A stretch of DNA of 64,000 nucleotides from assembly GCA_964030785.1 (NCBI GenBank), contig OZ034968.1:46034853-46098852 (forward strand), given 5' to 3'. Below the pieces are notes generated by a model that made no database searches, was not told the origin of the DNA, and saw only the letters and a program-made list of their open reading frames with translations. Origin of the DNA: Siderastrea siderea (lineage: Eukaryota; Cnidaria; Anthozoa; Scleractinia; Rhizangiidae). Below, piece after piece: positions 39,601 to 50,900 of the stretch. The translations under genes were made by a program, and so were the position numbers. Numbering within the stretch: position 1 is the stretch's first letter; each line of letters opens with the position of its first letter.

Positions 39601-42600
39601 TCAAGTAGGATAGAGTTTTGGTTCGAACACAAGCTCTAATGTTCTCAGTGAGGTTTGTTTTGTTCTATATTTCTCGAGAAATGAATTCTAGAGTACTTAA
39701 TATAAATTAAATCGCAACGAAAGAAATTAAAAGGTCATGTGTCGTGTCATGATTTTCACTAGCGCTAATGTCAACAACATGACTAAAAGAAATTCAGCTA
39801 TCCCAACCGAGTATTTCTAGAGGCCTATAGTTTTTAACCAAGTGCTACTAGAGTTTTGGTTCGAACACAAGCTCTGGCGTACTAAGGGTGTTATAATGAG
39901 TTTTTGTTTTGCTCTATATTCCTTGAAATGAGTTGTAGAGTTGGTGATAATTGGCGGAACCGCAGGAATTTAAAGGTCAAGTTTCTTGTCACGTTTTCCA
40001 CTTACGATTACGTCGATGACATAAAAGAAATTCAAATAACATTGATCCCAACTGAGCACACCTCGAAGGTTCTCATTTTTTGGCCCCGTACTTCTTGTAG
40101 TTTCAATAACTTACTTACCGTTTATTGTGAATATCACGTTTGGTTCAGTTAGGGTCTTTGACCAGTTTCAGCAGTTCGTATTCTCTTCACGTCATGATAT
40201 GAACACGCATCGATGATTTGGCCCTACTACCACCTCATAAACCATTTCCTTTACTGTTTATCCAAAGTTCGGATAAGCGCTTTCGAAAATAATCCACACT
40301 ATTTTGCCAGGCGATAATTTTCTTTATGTAGTACAGAACAAGTAATTGGATGTGCTACACTATTTATGACCAATGACGTAACATGCCTGTCAATTGCGGA
40401 GATCGAAAAATAAACAAGGTAGTTCTAATTTTGAAGTAGTTTACTTCAGAATATCGAAAGTACTGGTGTTCCATCGTTTTTGTCGGTATTTGTTTTTGCC
40501 TGCAACGATGGCATCGTGCTCATTTTCGTCCTTGATAGACGACACCTCCAGTTGCGGTCAGAGTTCCGACTCTTCTTCTACGGCGGTAACTTGCGTTTCT
40601 CTGACCGAATGCCAAAAAGACGTTTCGCAACACCTTAGGACAATGTATGCGGACGAAAGAACTGACAGTGAGATGAAGTTAATCCTCGCTCGCGCAGGTT
40701 AGTGAAGTTATCGATATTTAAACTTATTGCTATTTTAAGCCACTTCTATTGTAATAGTGATTGAACACACCATGGAGTAGATATTCTCACACTGATAAGT
40801 AACAATTTTAAAACTTTTATTGAAGGATTATTCCAAGAGGATGATTATCACAAACAGTTGACGATCTGTCCGCGGCACCGGGAAGCTTATGGCCTTCGCT
40901 GGTGCTGCAATAAAAGAATCTGCGCTGTTCCAGATGAAATGGCTGCCCACAAGTCAAAGACAACAAAAGGCGACCGGGGAATAGACTTTGCTCAGTCAGC
41001 AATAATATTTCACTGTTCCCGCACCCTCGTCCCCATTGGAAGTCGTAAGTACATAACTGTCTCTAGCCAGCTTACCTGTGTATACTGCGTAACCTTCGCA
41101 AGCACGCATCTCTTAGGGCATGGAGAAAGCACGAAGACGTATTTGACGCTGTTTCTCTCTGCCGAAGAGAAAGGACAGCCGGAAATACGTCTGCGTTCGC
41201 AGGCTACAATGCTCTCAACGGGATACTTTTTTCTTCCCCTCCCTCCCACGACTCGCGCGCCGCGACCCTCGCTCAGGCTACGCGCTCGCAGTGAGTTCCT
41301 GGTTCCCCCTGCAATTTCGGATTAAGACGTTTTCGGGCGGAATTAGATAGAAACGTCCGTACACAGGAGTCTAACTTTCCCTTCTACTTTTGTAGCTGTT
41401 TGCAGACAATGTAGGCAGTATATTTCACAACTCTGGAATACGATGGAAATGGAAAAGCAGCTGACGTGCGCTTCCGGTGGGGAGAGCCAATCAGTTGACC
41501 AACCCGAGGGAAGCCCAAGTTTTTCCTCCACCACCATGCTTGAACCGACCAGACCAGACCAAAGTGAAGTCAAGCAGATCGGAACTTTGGGAAAGGTTTG
41601 AATTTTTTTTTATTTCTTAGCACCCCTGAGTGACTTGAATAATCTTGGCGTGAACTCCCTTGTACGAAAGTTACTCTTGCGTATCCTTATTTGGTTGAGT
41701 TCCCTCGAAATTTACATCAATACAATTAAAACATTTTTTACAAAAAAGTTTCTTTAATTCCGGAGGGAGACACTTGACCTATGTTTGGGTATAGGGCGGC
41801 TGCTAAGGATCTGAATCCCTAACCCTGTTTAGGACAAATGACAAAATACACACCCTGTTTAAGACACACACATAAAGTTATACCCTGTTTAGGACAAAGC
41901 CAAAAACCGTACCCTGTCCAGTGGCACGTTCCTGTATAAACATTTAAGGGGGTATCTTCCTACGGGGCTTAAATTTCCGTGATAATTTTGACGGGCGGTG
42001 CGCTGTCAGTTCTAACATGTCCTCTGTTTGTTTGTTTCTCTTTTACCAGGAAAGCGACAGCAATGGAAGCATCTCAGATGACATCGCTGAAATGCTTCAG
42101 GACCTGACCTTAGCTAGTCATGATACGAGCTATCTGCCTAGTTCAGAAACAGCCAGCACAGCCTCTTCAGTCGGGAGAACGGACGAGACTGACGATCAGA
42201 TATCAAAATTAAACGAATTTCTGGTGTCCTGTAAACTAAAGCCACTGGGAACCAAAAGTTGGTTAGAATGGTCAAGTGCCAGCGAATTCACACAAAGACG
42301 TTACCTCGACTATGCAGGTGATGCTGTTGCAGCTCTACTAAAAGTCCTCTTGGGTGTGAATGCTAGCCATCTTTGGAAGGCTCTGCAAACATCAAAAGTG
42401 GTAAACGAAAAGCTCAACATCGATTCACGTTCTCTGCCATCAGAGAGAGCATACCTCGAGGCGCTTGCAGAGTCATACAAAATCGCTAGCAGTTGGGACA
42501 CACGACGGCAGATTTTATCCATAATTGCAGGGGTTGCAAGTTACAAAGCTGCCTGCGAATTTATCCCTGGCCTCACTTCTTATCGGTACACCGTTGCCAA

Positions 42601-45600
42601 TCTTCACCGCCTTCAGTCCGGCTGTGGAGCTCCTGTCCCGGTAGAGCACAGTACCTGCCTCCGCATCGAAAGAGATCATTTCCTGGGTTTTATAAGCAGT
42701 CCCCATCTGGTTCAAGACCTGCCCTTTGGAGAGAGGACCCTTGTCTTGTCCACGGGTGATACCGTCACAGTACCAAACGTGATAAGGACAATGATCCCAC
42801 AACGAATTGCACAACAGTACATGATGTTCTGCCAGGAAACTAATTTCAAACCATTTAGCGAGAGAACGATGCTACGAATTCTGTCTGCTTGTACGGCTTC
42901 CGTTCGAACGTCCCTGCAAGGCCTGGATTATTTCGCTTCAGATGGTTCTAAAGCATTTGAAGACCTCACTCAAATGACAAAAAGTGTTTCTGCTTTGGGG
43001 CCTGGGCAAGAGTGGGAGAAGAGCATTCAAGAGTCTTTAAAGGCAGGAAAGATGTACCTAAAGGGGGACTACAAGGTAATTCATCTCTCTCAATTACTTT
43101 GTGCAGCTTATTGCATGTGTATACGTACGTGTACTTCCGCAAGTTTTTCTTATAATGTTTGTATGCTATGTGCCCGTTTACGCGCGTACGCTAACAAATG
43201 TTTTTAATATTGGATGCATTCTCGTCCCCAGAGGCCGCGATCCTTGTGTTCAGCGCCACGGATCAAGACCTCTGGCAGGGACCGAAGCAGGAAGTCCGCG
43301 AAGCACGGACTTCTGGCTTTTGTGCGCAGCCTTAGAAATTTGAAACAATAACGGTTACCATCGGTTACCAAAGTGGGCAGCTATTGCGCTTGCGCGTTAC
43401 CTGGCCCCTGCCAGAGGTCTCGATCCCTGGCGCAGACCAAAAGGATCGTGGGCTCTGGGGACGAGAATGTATTGAATGGATATAGTATGAAATAAGACAC
43501 TGCGTAGCTTAAAAGAATTAGTAAAATTACTTCCAGTAATGTTTACTATTCAACCATCAAATTTGCATTTCCTTAGAATTAGGAATTTTCAAATAGTAGA
43601 AAAACTATTTCAAAAGAGCCAGTTGCCAACTCAAACATTTGACCTTAAGTTAAGGTAGGTACACAGGATGCTCGGTACCAAGCTCTTTTCTCTCTTCTTG
43701 TTCACTAAGGTCCACATCAGCGACAACTCGTGTGTCCCCGATCACTGCAGTGTTTATGCCTTGAGTGATCCCGGCAACAAGTCCATGAAACAAAACTGCG
43801 ACCACGCCCATACCGATCGCTGCGGTCAGTGCAAAGCTTTGGAGGAGCTCCTGGACTCTATTCAGCATGCTATTCAGGAGGCTGAGTTCTCTGCGGCAGA
43901 CGATCGAGATGAGGCTCTGTACCTCTTTCATCATGCCAGAGAGGCAATAAATCTCTGGAAGTGCCATCAAATACGGACTGTAAGGCAAGACCAGGCTCGA
44001 CTGGATGTTCTGGACCGCCTCGACGAGCAAACGTGTCTCATAACAAATGACTGGCCGATGAAATTTTTGCCGCAACACTACAGGGAGACCCAGAGCGACT
44101 GGTTTGGGAAGCGCGGGATATCGTGGCACATAAGTGTAGTACGACGAGTCAGCGGGCAGCTTCAAACTCAGACTTTTGTCCACATCCTACAGTCGAGTAA
44201 CCAGGGAAGTTCTACTATCGTCCTCCTTCTGGAGCACGTGCTACGAAGTCTGAAGACTGAAAATCCAGAGATCCAGCATGCGTATTTCCGACAAGACAAT
44301 GCCGGGTGCTACCACAGTGCCACGACGATCCTCGCTACACCTGCCATCCAGTCGTCATCTGGAGTGTCTGTCCTTGCAGTGGACTTTTCAGACCCCCAGG
44401 GAGGAAAGGGTCCAGCCGACCGTATGTCAGCCACCTGCAAAAATCACATCAGAAGGTACATTAACGAGGGACACGACGTAACGACCGCGCAACAGATGAA
44501 AGATGCGATCCTTTCTCATGGTGGAGTCGAAGGCATTAGAGTTGCAGTAGTGGAGGCTGCCATCTGCGAAACACCGGAACAAAGAAAGATTCCTGGAATC
44601 AACAAGCTCAATAACTTTGAGTTTCGAAATGAGTGTCTTTGCCAGACGAGCTTATGGAATCGGTGAAGGAAGCCAAATTATTACGACGGAAGGACATGGA
44701 GGTTCGTAAGTCAGGGCTGCTCGGTTTCCATAAGAACGTAAAATGACTTGCAGTTACTACAAATGATTTCTGCTAGCTATTGCTGAAATAGGTAGCTGCG
44801 AAACTTAGATTCTCGATTTTTAGTAAGAGTATTTGTGTGTATGAAGGGAGAGGGGTTCAGGCTACTTTCGCGGAATCATATTAGCCAGAAGGAGACAAAT
44901 AGTATAGAAATCCTCTTTTTATTAAAATTAAAGCTGACCTTATTCAGAAATAAATAACAAAAGCTGACAATTAAAGCTATAAATATTATCTTTCAGACTC
45001 AACCCGCTGTTGGCTAACGGCTACTTTTTCTGACGGCGGTTTCAAGTACCTTGAAAAGCCAACAAAACTGCGTGTAGTGAGACCTGAAAAAATCGCTACT
45101 GAAGAAACTGCAAAAAAAACAGCACCGAAGTCAACCTACAGCTGCCCTCAAGACGGCTGTACACGTGTATTTCAGCGCCATGCAGCATTAGAGAAGCACT
45201 TATCATATGAGAGATGCTCAAAATCAGTGGAAAGAGCTAGCCTTCTTGATCTCGCCAAAGTTGGATACGCTGAACGACTGTTAGAGGGAGCTGGCAAAAT
45301 TCCAGTACTGCCTGAAATAACGGCGAGTTCTACAGCAAAACAACGGCTAAAAGAAGGTTGGGCTTTAAAGCCAATGAAGAAGCCGTATCGCTTCAGTGAA
45401 AAACAAAAATCGTATCTGGTTGGAAAATTTAACATCGGGCAGGATTCAGGACACAAAATGGATCCTGAAATGGTTGCAAAAGAAATGCGCCGAGAAAAGG
45501 ATTCAAATGGGGTTCGCTTATTTTTAATGTCTGAACTTCTTAGCCCACTCCAAGTCTCCTCGTTCTTTTCACGGCTGGCTGCAAAAATCCGACAGCAACC

Positions 45601-47905
45601 AGTGGGCCAAGAAGTCGAAGAGGAGGATATGAGAGCTGCTACAGACGAGGCAAACTTTGCCTATGCTAGAGAGTCTGTTTTGGCCACTCTACAGCTGGGT
45701 CATCCAATTGTCTGTGGCCAACAAAATTTGTGCGATATGGTTAAAGCAGACTCACTTTCAAAGCAGAAATTGGGGCAACTGCAATTCTTTTGTAGTGAGC
45801 TTGGCCTAGATGTTCCTACTCAACCAGTGAGGAAGAAAGCCCCTTATGTGACCCTTTTGCAAGATTTAGTTCTTGGATGTTCTTGCATGGTGTCAGGGAC
45901 AAGCTAGTCTGTTATCTTGACCCTGAATCCATGTCAGTAAGAATATGTGGTAAGCGCAGACTTTTTAATCCTGGGCGGTGGAAGTACAAAATGATTGCCG
46001 ACCATTTTTCAATTTGCGCAAGAATTTTTTGTCTGTTTTTACTTTTTGCTTCTCATTCTTGTAGCTCAGGCAGAACATTGTTTTCTTTTTATTGCACGTG
46101 TCCCCCACCCCCCCTCCCTGCGTCACATGGCGTAGTTTAAGGGTTCAAAGCAATGGCGCAGCTTCTCTCAAACTCTCCCCAGTGTCTGCGCAATCACATT
46201 TCTTATCTGCGTGACTGACTCATAATGTTACGTTCAACATAAATGGGGCGAAATAATTTCGTTTATACTATCTGGATGTATCGTGAATAGAGACTGTGAA
46301 AGGAGTAGTGGATGTCATTTTTCGGTATGTTATCATTGGAGCTTTTATGCCTGTTTCAACGTTGTAGTTGAAATGTTAAACTAGCTTGAAATTTTTGTTT
46401 GTTTTGTTTATAAAAAAATGCTATGCAATATATATCATTTATGATATTTTAATATTTACAGATTTAGCCAAGCTTTTCGTATTCTTTCTAGGTTTTGACA
46501 TGAAATAATGATTTATATGTTATATCTAGTCGAGTATCTGAAAACTTAAAAAGAAAAGAAAGTTAAATGCAATTTCTTTATCCTTCAATTAACTGTAATT
46601 GTCTTTTTAGCTCGTCGGCCAAATTCATCGGTGCTTGTTAATGCGTAACATTATGAATGACAACAAAGAATCTCCAGCCAGAAAACCTTACAGAGCCAAG
46701 CACGATTAGTAATATAGTTTGTAATATATTGAGATCACTAGTAGCACTTGGTTAAAAACTATAGGCCTCTAGAAATACTCGGTTGGGATAGCTGAATTTC
46801 TTTTAGTCATGTTGTTGACATTAGCGCTAGTGAAAATCGTGACACGACACATGACCTTTTAATTTCTCCCGTTGCGATTTAACTTATATCAACTACTCTA
46901 GAATTCTTTTCTCGAGAAATATAGAACAAAACAAACCTCACTGAGAACGTTAGAGCTTGTGTTCGAACCAAAACTCTATCCTACTTGACCGAAAATAAAA
47001 CATACTTCTTAAATATATTTGAAATGGGCTTACTTGTGCTTGCGTGACCGTTGCAATTTTTGAAGGAATTACATGAAAAATTCCCTATGCGTTTACTGCT
47101 CTTAACGGGTGGCTTTTTAATTACCCAAGCTGGATTTTTCATATGTTACAGAACAATAATAGCACTTTTCGTTAATATAACATTTATTATAAATTTCGAT
47201 GTACCAGGACAAGATTTTTGCCTGCAAAGTTTCCTCATTTTCAAGTGTTTGCCAAAGAGCTAAGAATAGGAATCTTTGGGCTTTCAAAACGACATGAAAA
47301 AAAACATCGTCTCACAATATTTGTAGATTTCCATGTTGTAATTTGGTTACCCATCTGAAATTAGAAAGGTAGTTTTGATCCGTCCAGCCGTCTTTCTTCA
47401 CGAGCGATTTGAAAGTACGCCAATTCTCGGCAAAATTAAATGGCGACTTTTACGCGAACACGGCATTTCACGTGTTGCCGGATTCCTTGAAAACGAAATT
47501 ATTTTGGAAACTTTGATTGTAATTTTCGTAAATAGTTCACCAAAGGGTTTGTCCTGGCCAAATATGAAATTCGATTTTTTAGTTTTGACGCTGAATTCTC
47601 GATATTTACAGTCAGCCGCTCTTAAGGACCAATGTGGAGTGGCCTTAAAAAGGAGGATGTTTGCAGGCCAGAAAAGGTACAAGTAGTTCCATGCCTGTAT
47701 TAACTTAAAAATAAACCCAAAATATTAAAGACAACTCTTTCCGTATTAACTTTCATTCTGCAACAATTTTATGTGTATAATTAGAACTTGAAAATAATAC
47801 TGTTGCGATTTTCAGGAAAAACGCCAAATATTTAACTTGATAGGTATACACTGAACTCAAAGCCTGTATAACAAGCCATAATTTATTTGATTTCAGGCCA
47901 GGGTA
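36699..47905 (+). CDS. Gene A: SANT/Myb-like DNA-binding protein, interrupted by a transposon
   Basis: Exons: 36699-36866, 37013-37268, 37804-38393, 38894-38961 resuming at 47626-47676, and a short end from 47897 to TAA at 47905. With the nested element and one TTAA removed this sums to 1143 nt, 381 codons, with all splice sites GT/AG and in phase. Exon 1 is basic and serine-rich. Exon 2 has KPWSRAEERALVQFV and YWNEAAHYIKTTTG, with the W..E...L..F / yW..A...i spacing of SANT/Myb-like or trihelix domains (residues ~80-140). Exon 3 is acidic and helical, with WSRCIWGPEGKPKLDIHRMP. Likely a nuclear DNA-binding accessory protein of the outer element; no nuclease or transposase motif is seen. It begins about 630 bp inside the left terminus. 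As it stands it is split by 8.7 kb inside an exon and probably null. The extreme C terminus is the least certain part. Confidence 0.7.
38962..39851 (+). repeat. Left TIR of copy-2 element
   Basis: Pairs with 46738-47621. The inner boundary is AACCAAGTGCTACTAG, matching CTAGTAGCACTTGGTT on the right arm. Open frames on either arm are repeat by-products. Confidence 0.9.
39605..40040 (+). repeat. Subterminal direct repeat in left arm only
   Basis: TAGAGTTTTGGTTCGAACAC followed by AAGCTCT occurs at about 39610 and again at about 39850, each followed by a TTTTGTTYTGCTCTATATTYC-type block and an AAATGA...TAGAG motif. The first copy is inside the TIR; the second lies beyond its inner limit and has no counterpart in the right arm. 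It may represent duplicated promoter or binding-site sequence upstream of the gene. Confidence 0.75.
40508..45907 (+). CDS. DDE-like transposase candidate with zinc-binding domains (copy 2), one frameshift
   Basis: Exons: 40508-40697, 40826-41044, 41396-41595, 42050-43075, 43710-44701 and 44997-45907, about 1,180 residues. Exons 2-3 hold a Cys/His module (ICPRHREAYGLRWCC ... PVCRQCRQYI). Exon 4 is serine-rich, then helical from ISKLNEFL. Exon 5 looks like the catalytic core: ITNDWPMKFLPQHYRE with a candidate first Asp, YFRQDNAGCYHSA with a candidate second Asp, then DFSDPQGGKGPADRMSATC. Exon 6 has a C2H2 finger (YSCPQDGCTRVFQRHAALEKH) and a C-terminal helical, SAP-like end (CSELGLDVP...KKAPYVTLLQDLV). 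Near 44,630 the reading changes frame from NNFEFRN to VFARRAYGIGEGSQI, and the original frame stops at 44,666. This copy therefore seems to carry one recent frameshift unless an unusual splice rescues it. Catalytic assignments are inference. Confidence 0.75.
41815..41935 (+). repeat. Four-copy minisatellite, about 30-bp unit
   Basis: ACCCTGTTTAGGACA-like units recur at about 41821, 41852, 41882 and 41915 (the last as ACCCTGTCCAGTGGCA), separated by AAATAC, ACATAAAG and AAAACC-type spacers. It lies in the intron between exons 3 and 4 of the copy-2 gene. Confidence 0.75.
43217..43469. mobile_element. MITE with ~30-bp inverted ends and 9-bp target duplication
   Basis: The left end CATTCTCGTCCCCAGAGGCC and the right end, read inward, CATTCTCGTCCCCAGAGCCC are inverted. 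Inner segments also pair (GACCTCTGGCAGGG versus CCTGCCAGAGGTC). Flanks are TATTGGATG (43208-43216) and TATTGAATG (43470-43478), a 9-bp duplication with one mismatch, which suggests mobilisation by a Mutator- or hAT-like transposase. It has no coding capacity and sits in the intron between exons 4 and 5 of the copy-2 gene. It arrived after that gene had this intron. Confidence 0.75.
46738..47621 (-). repeat. Right TIR of copy-2 element
   Basis: Inverted partner of 38962-39851, ending CGCTC immediately before TTAA at 47622-47625, after which gene A's exon resumes with GGACCAATGTGG. Confidence 0.9.
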
Positions 47906-47965
47906 AATGTTGCCAGTGTAAGCAGAACAACACAATAGAGACAAGACAGTGATTCACCATTTACA

Positions 47966-50900
47966 ATGGACCCCCTCCTACAGGTAAAATTAATAATATG
48001 CATATTTGCCTGTCAATTTACAGGAACAGTAGCATTGCTGCATTTGTATACAAGTCATGCAGTATTTTAGGTAGCCTGAAGGTCTAGTCAAAAGACAAAT
48101 AGGGACTTCAATGTCTACTAAGAGATTTTTTTTGCAGTGTTTTATTTCCCCAAAATGCTGACTTGTCATGTTTTTTCATGTTTCACACAGTCGAAGGTGG
48201 GGGAGGGGGAGGAGGGTGAGACAAGTGCATATCTGGTGGGATATTTGCATTGATTTTGCCAGTTCTTTGTGGTCTTCAAAGCAGAGTTGGATAATAAAGC
48301 ATGTCATTGCCATACTGCTAGATTATACATACAGGTACAAATCACAAACATTATTCCCTTAGCTTGCAGCACTTGACCAGCTAAAGTCATCCAACCCTGA
48401 CGGGAGGTTTTGGATCAAGATTGATGCCACAGATGTCAAAACGTGTATGATGGAATCCTGGGAGAGAAAGGTATGGAATGGAGATGAAGACCTTGGAGAT
48501 GGAAAGCTACAGGAACTGAGAGATGAATATGAGGATAGGATGGAAGATATGCATAAGCTGAAATTAAGAGATGTGGCTGTGGTAAAGGAGGTCCTACCAA
48601 GAGTACTTGATGCTTTAACAGGAGACATTTCCTTTCTGGATAAAGGCTTTCAAGAGGCATCAGACCACTTTGAGAAGAAAAGTAGGCAGGCAAATTGTCC
48701 TGAGGCAACTTTGAAGGAAGCCAACTGGGAGGTAATAGAGTTCCAGATCTTGCTGCAGCAGAGTCAAGAGCTCCACAATAAACTTGAAGACGCACTTGCC
48801 AGCATTGCTGATGCTAACAGAGCTGAATATGTGTTGCCTGAAATCCATGACCTGGCATCCCAAAGTTTCATGTACTTGAGGAACCTCTTCAAAAAGAAAC
48901 GAATAGCAGCAACACATGTCCTGGTGCTGATGTTGTCGGATGAGAAGAGATTGAGGAAGCCATATGCATTACCAGTTAGATTTGTGCCATGCAGAACTCT
49001 TAAGGATCAGTTCATCAGAGATTTGACAAAGGATCTTAAAGAGGAGATGACAAAAAGGAATTTGTGTGTCACAGGTGAGCCATTGGTAATTTTCCTACCT
49101 TCTGTGTTGAAAACATGCTGTACAAAAATATGGATATATACAATGTAAAAAAATATTTCATGATAGAATACATTTTTTTGAATTAGTTAAAAAAAGAGGT
49201 TTCATCTGTTTTTCAACCCACCCAGCTCGTTAGGCCTAGAACTTAAATCTATTCAGCAACATAAAAATATTCATGCTGCCCCTGGATGTCCATGAAATGA
49301 ATACCCCATTTCCCTGCACTCTTTCAGGGTTTCCGGCACCTCTCCGTTGCCTATGTGGTGATGTGTTTTGCCTGTAAACATAACATACTAATAGTGACAA
49401 GCTAGTCATTTTTATGTAATGACTTTTAAATTGGATTGAATATTCTTCATTATGACAGGCACTGTTACTGATGGGGAGTTCTGCTCTTTGAGGTCTCAAG
49501 GTGAGACACGGCCCTTACATCTGTGGCAGTTAATTCATGATGCGAAGGAAAGTGTAAGCAGGTGCAGCAGAAAAACCCTCCTTGATAAGCTTGAGCAAGT
49601 TGGTGGTGAGTGACTAATCTACATGTTCAATAATGTGCATATTAACCAAATTCTGCTGCGCTTTTAAACTGTCCATGCTATGAACTGATTATCAATACCC
49701 CACCATTGTTTATCAAAGCCTTCATATTTTAACTGATTAAAGGATAACAAGGTCCTCACAGTAATGTCTAGAGGCAAGGCACCTACATTAACAAATGACT
49801 TATTATACACCTTGGTTTTAAAAGGTGAGGGGAGAGGGCCAGGAGGATTCCTACTTAAGATGTGATCATAAAGTGTCACATAGCAAGCAGACCAACAAAA
49901 ATCTCTTTTGTCACTTCGCTTGGAAATGTATCAATAACAATCAAGGCAAAAAATATAGGTTGGTCATTTTCCTTTGAACAGGAAATTTTTTGTTTATGAA
50001 TTTTCATCCTTAAAGTTGTTAATGTTTTTCATTTTCAATTAGTTGATCCAGATGGAAGACCTATAGTACGATCACCAGATCCTGATGTACCAGATGAGTT
50101 GATTGCACAGCTTCATGAGCTAAGGAATGGTGCCAATGGAATGTCATTGGAAGATGCAATCACTTTTGTACGTGGCAATCTTGTTCCTGCTGGCTACAGT
50201 CCATATCCTTTCAGACGTGACACCCCAGAGTCTCTCTTGGATAAGCTACGGTCAATTGTTGCTACTTGCAAATTCAGGGCAACTGTTGACTATTGGAAAG
50301 AAAGGGGAGTGGACTTCTCGATGTACCTTTACATCCCTGAAGTTGATCCTGTGACTGGCGAGGAGAGACATGACCGTGGCGACCACAACCACCTATTCAG
50401 ACGTGCAGCTGGCAGTATTAGACAGGGTAAAGACCCTTCTCTGAATTTCGAGGCCTTTGACGAGGTGGTGATGGATTCTCTCAGCGGCCTAACCCATGCG
50501 GCTCTTATTGGAAAGAGAAAGCAGTCCCTTGTTGATGCTGAGCGACTCATATCCCCCCATGTCGTATCATCACTCCGTCACAGTGGTCATCACCGAGAGG
50601 CTCAACATGTTGAGTTATTGACGCAGTGGCACGAGGCTACTGATGGTAGAGGTCTAACACAGTTGCAGCGCTGCAAATACAATTACCAGATGCTCAATTA
50701 TCTGTTGGATGAGTGGATGCCTTGGCATGTTGACACATACGACTTCCGGACCATTGACATAACAGGTTAACACAGTGCAAGATTATTAATAACTAGTTAA
50801 ATGGTAACAACAATAAATACTTAAAACAATACAAAATTATACTATGAATTATGATAAAACAACCCTCCAAGTTTTAACTAGAATATATATTGTCTTCTGC

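Larger units (their letters stand above)
38962..47621 (+). mobile_element. Long-TIR DNA transposon inserted at TTAA in gene A exon (copy 2)
   Basis: 8,660 bp flanked by TTAA at 38958-38961 and 47622-47625. Tips are GAGCGACTGACTGTAAATAT (left) and, inward from the right, GAGCGGCTGACTGTAAATAT. Terminal inverted repeats are about 890 bp (38962-39851 and 46738-47621) and still nearly identical in places: a 70-codon chance frame in both arms differs at three positions, so the insertion is comparatively recent. It carries one six-exon gene (40508-45907). The GAGCG tip and TTAA target are shared with the 15,592-22,497 element and their genes are homologous, but the rest of the TIR sequence is unrelated, so they are two families of one group. 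Confidence 0.9.

Noticed and set aside
38962..47621. piggyBac origin, because of TTAA targets.
   Set aside because: Tips are GAGCG rather than CCY, TIRs are hundreds of bases long, and the protein lacks piggyBac transposase motifs.
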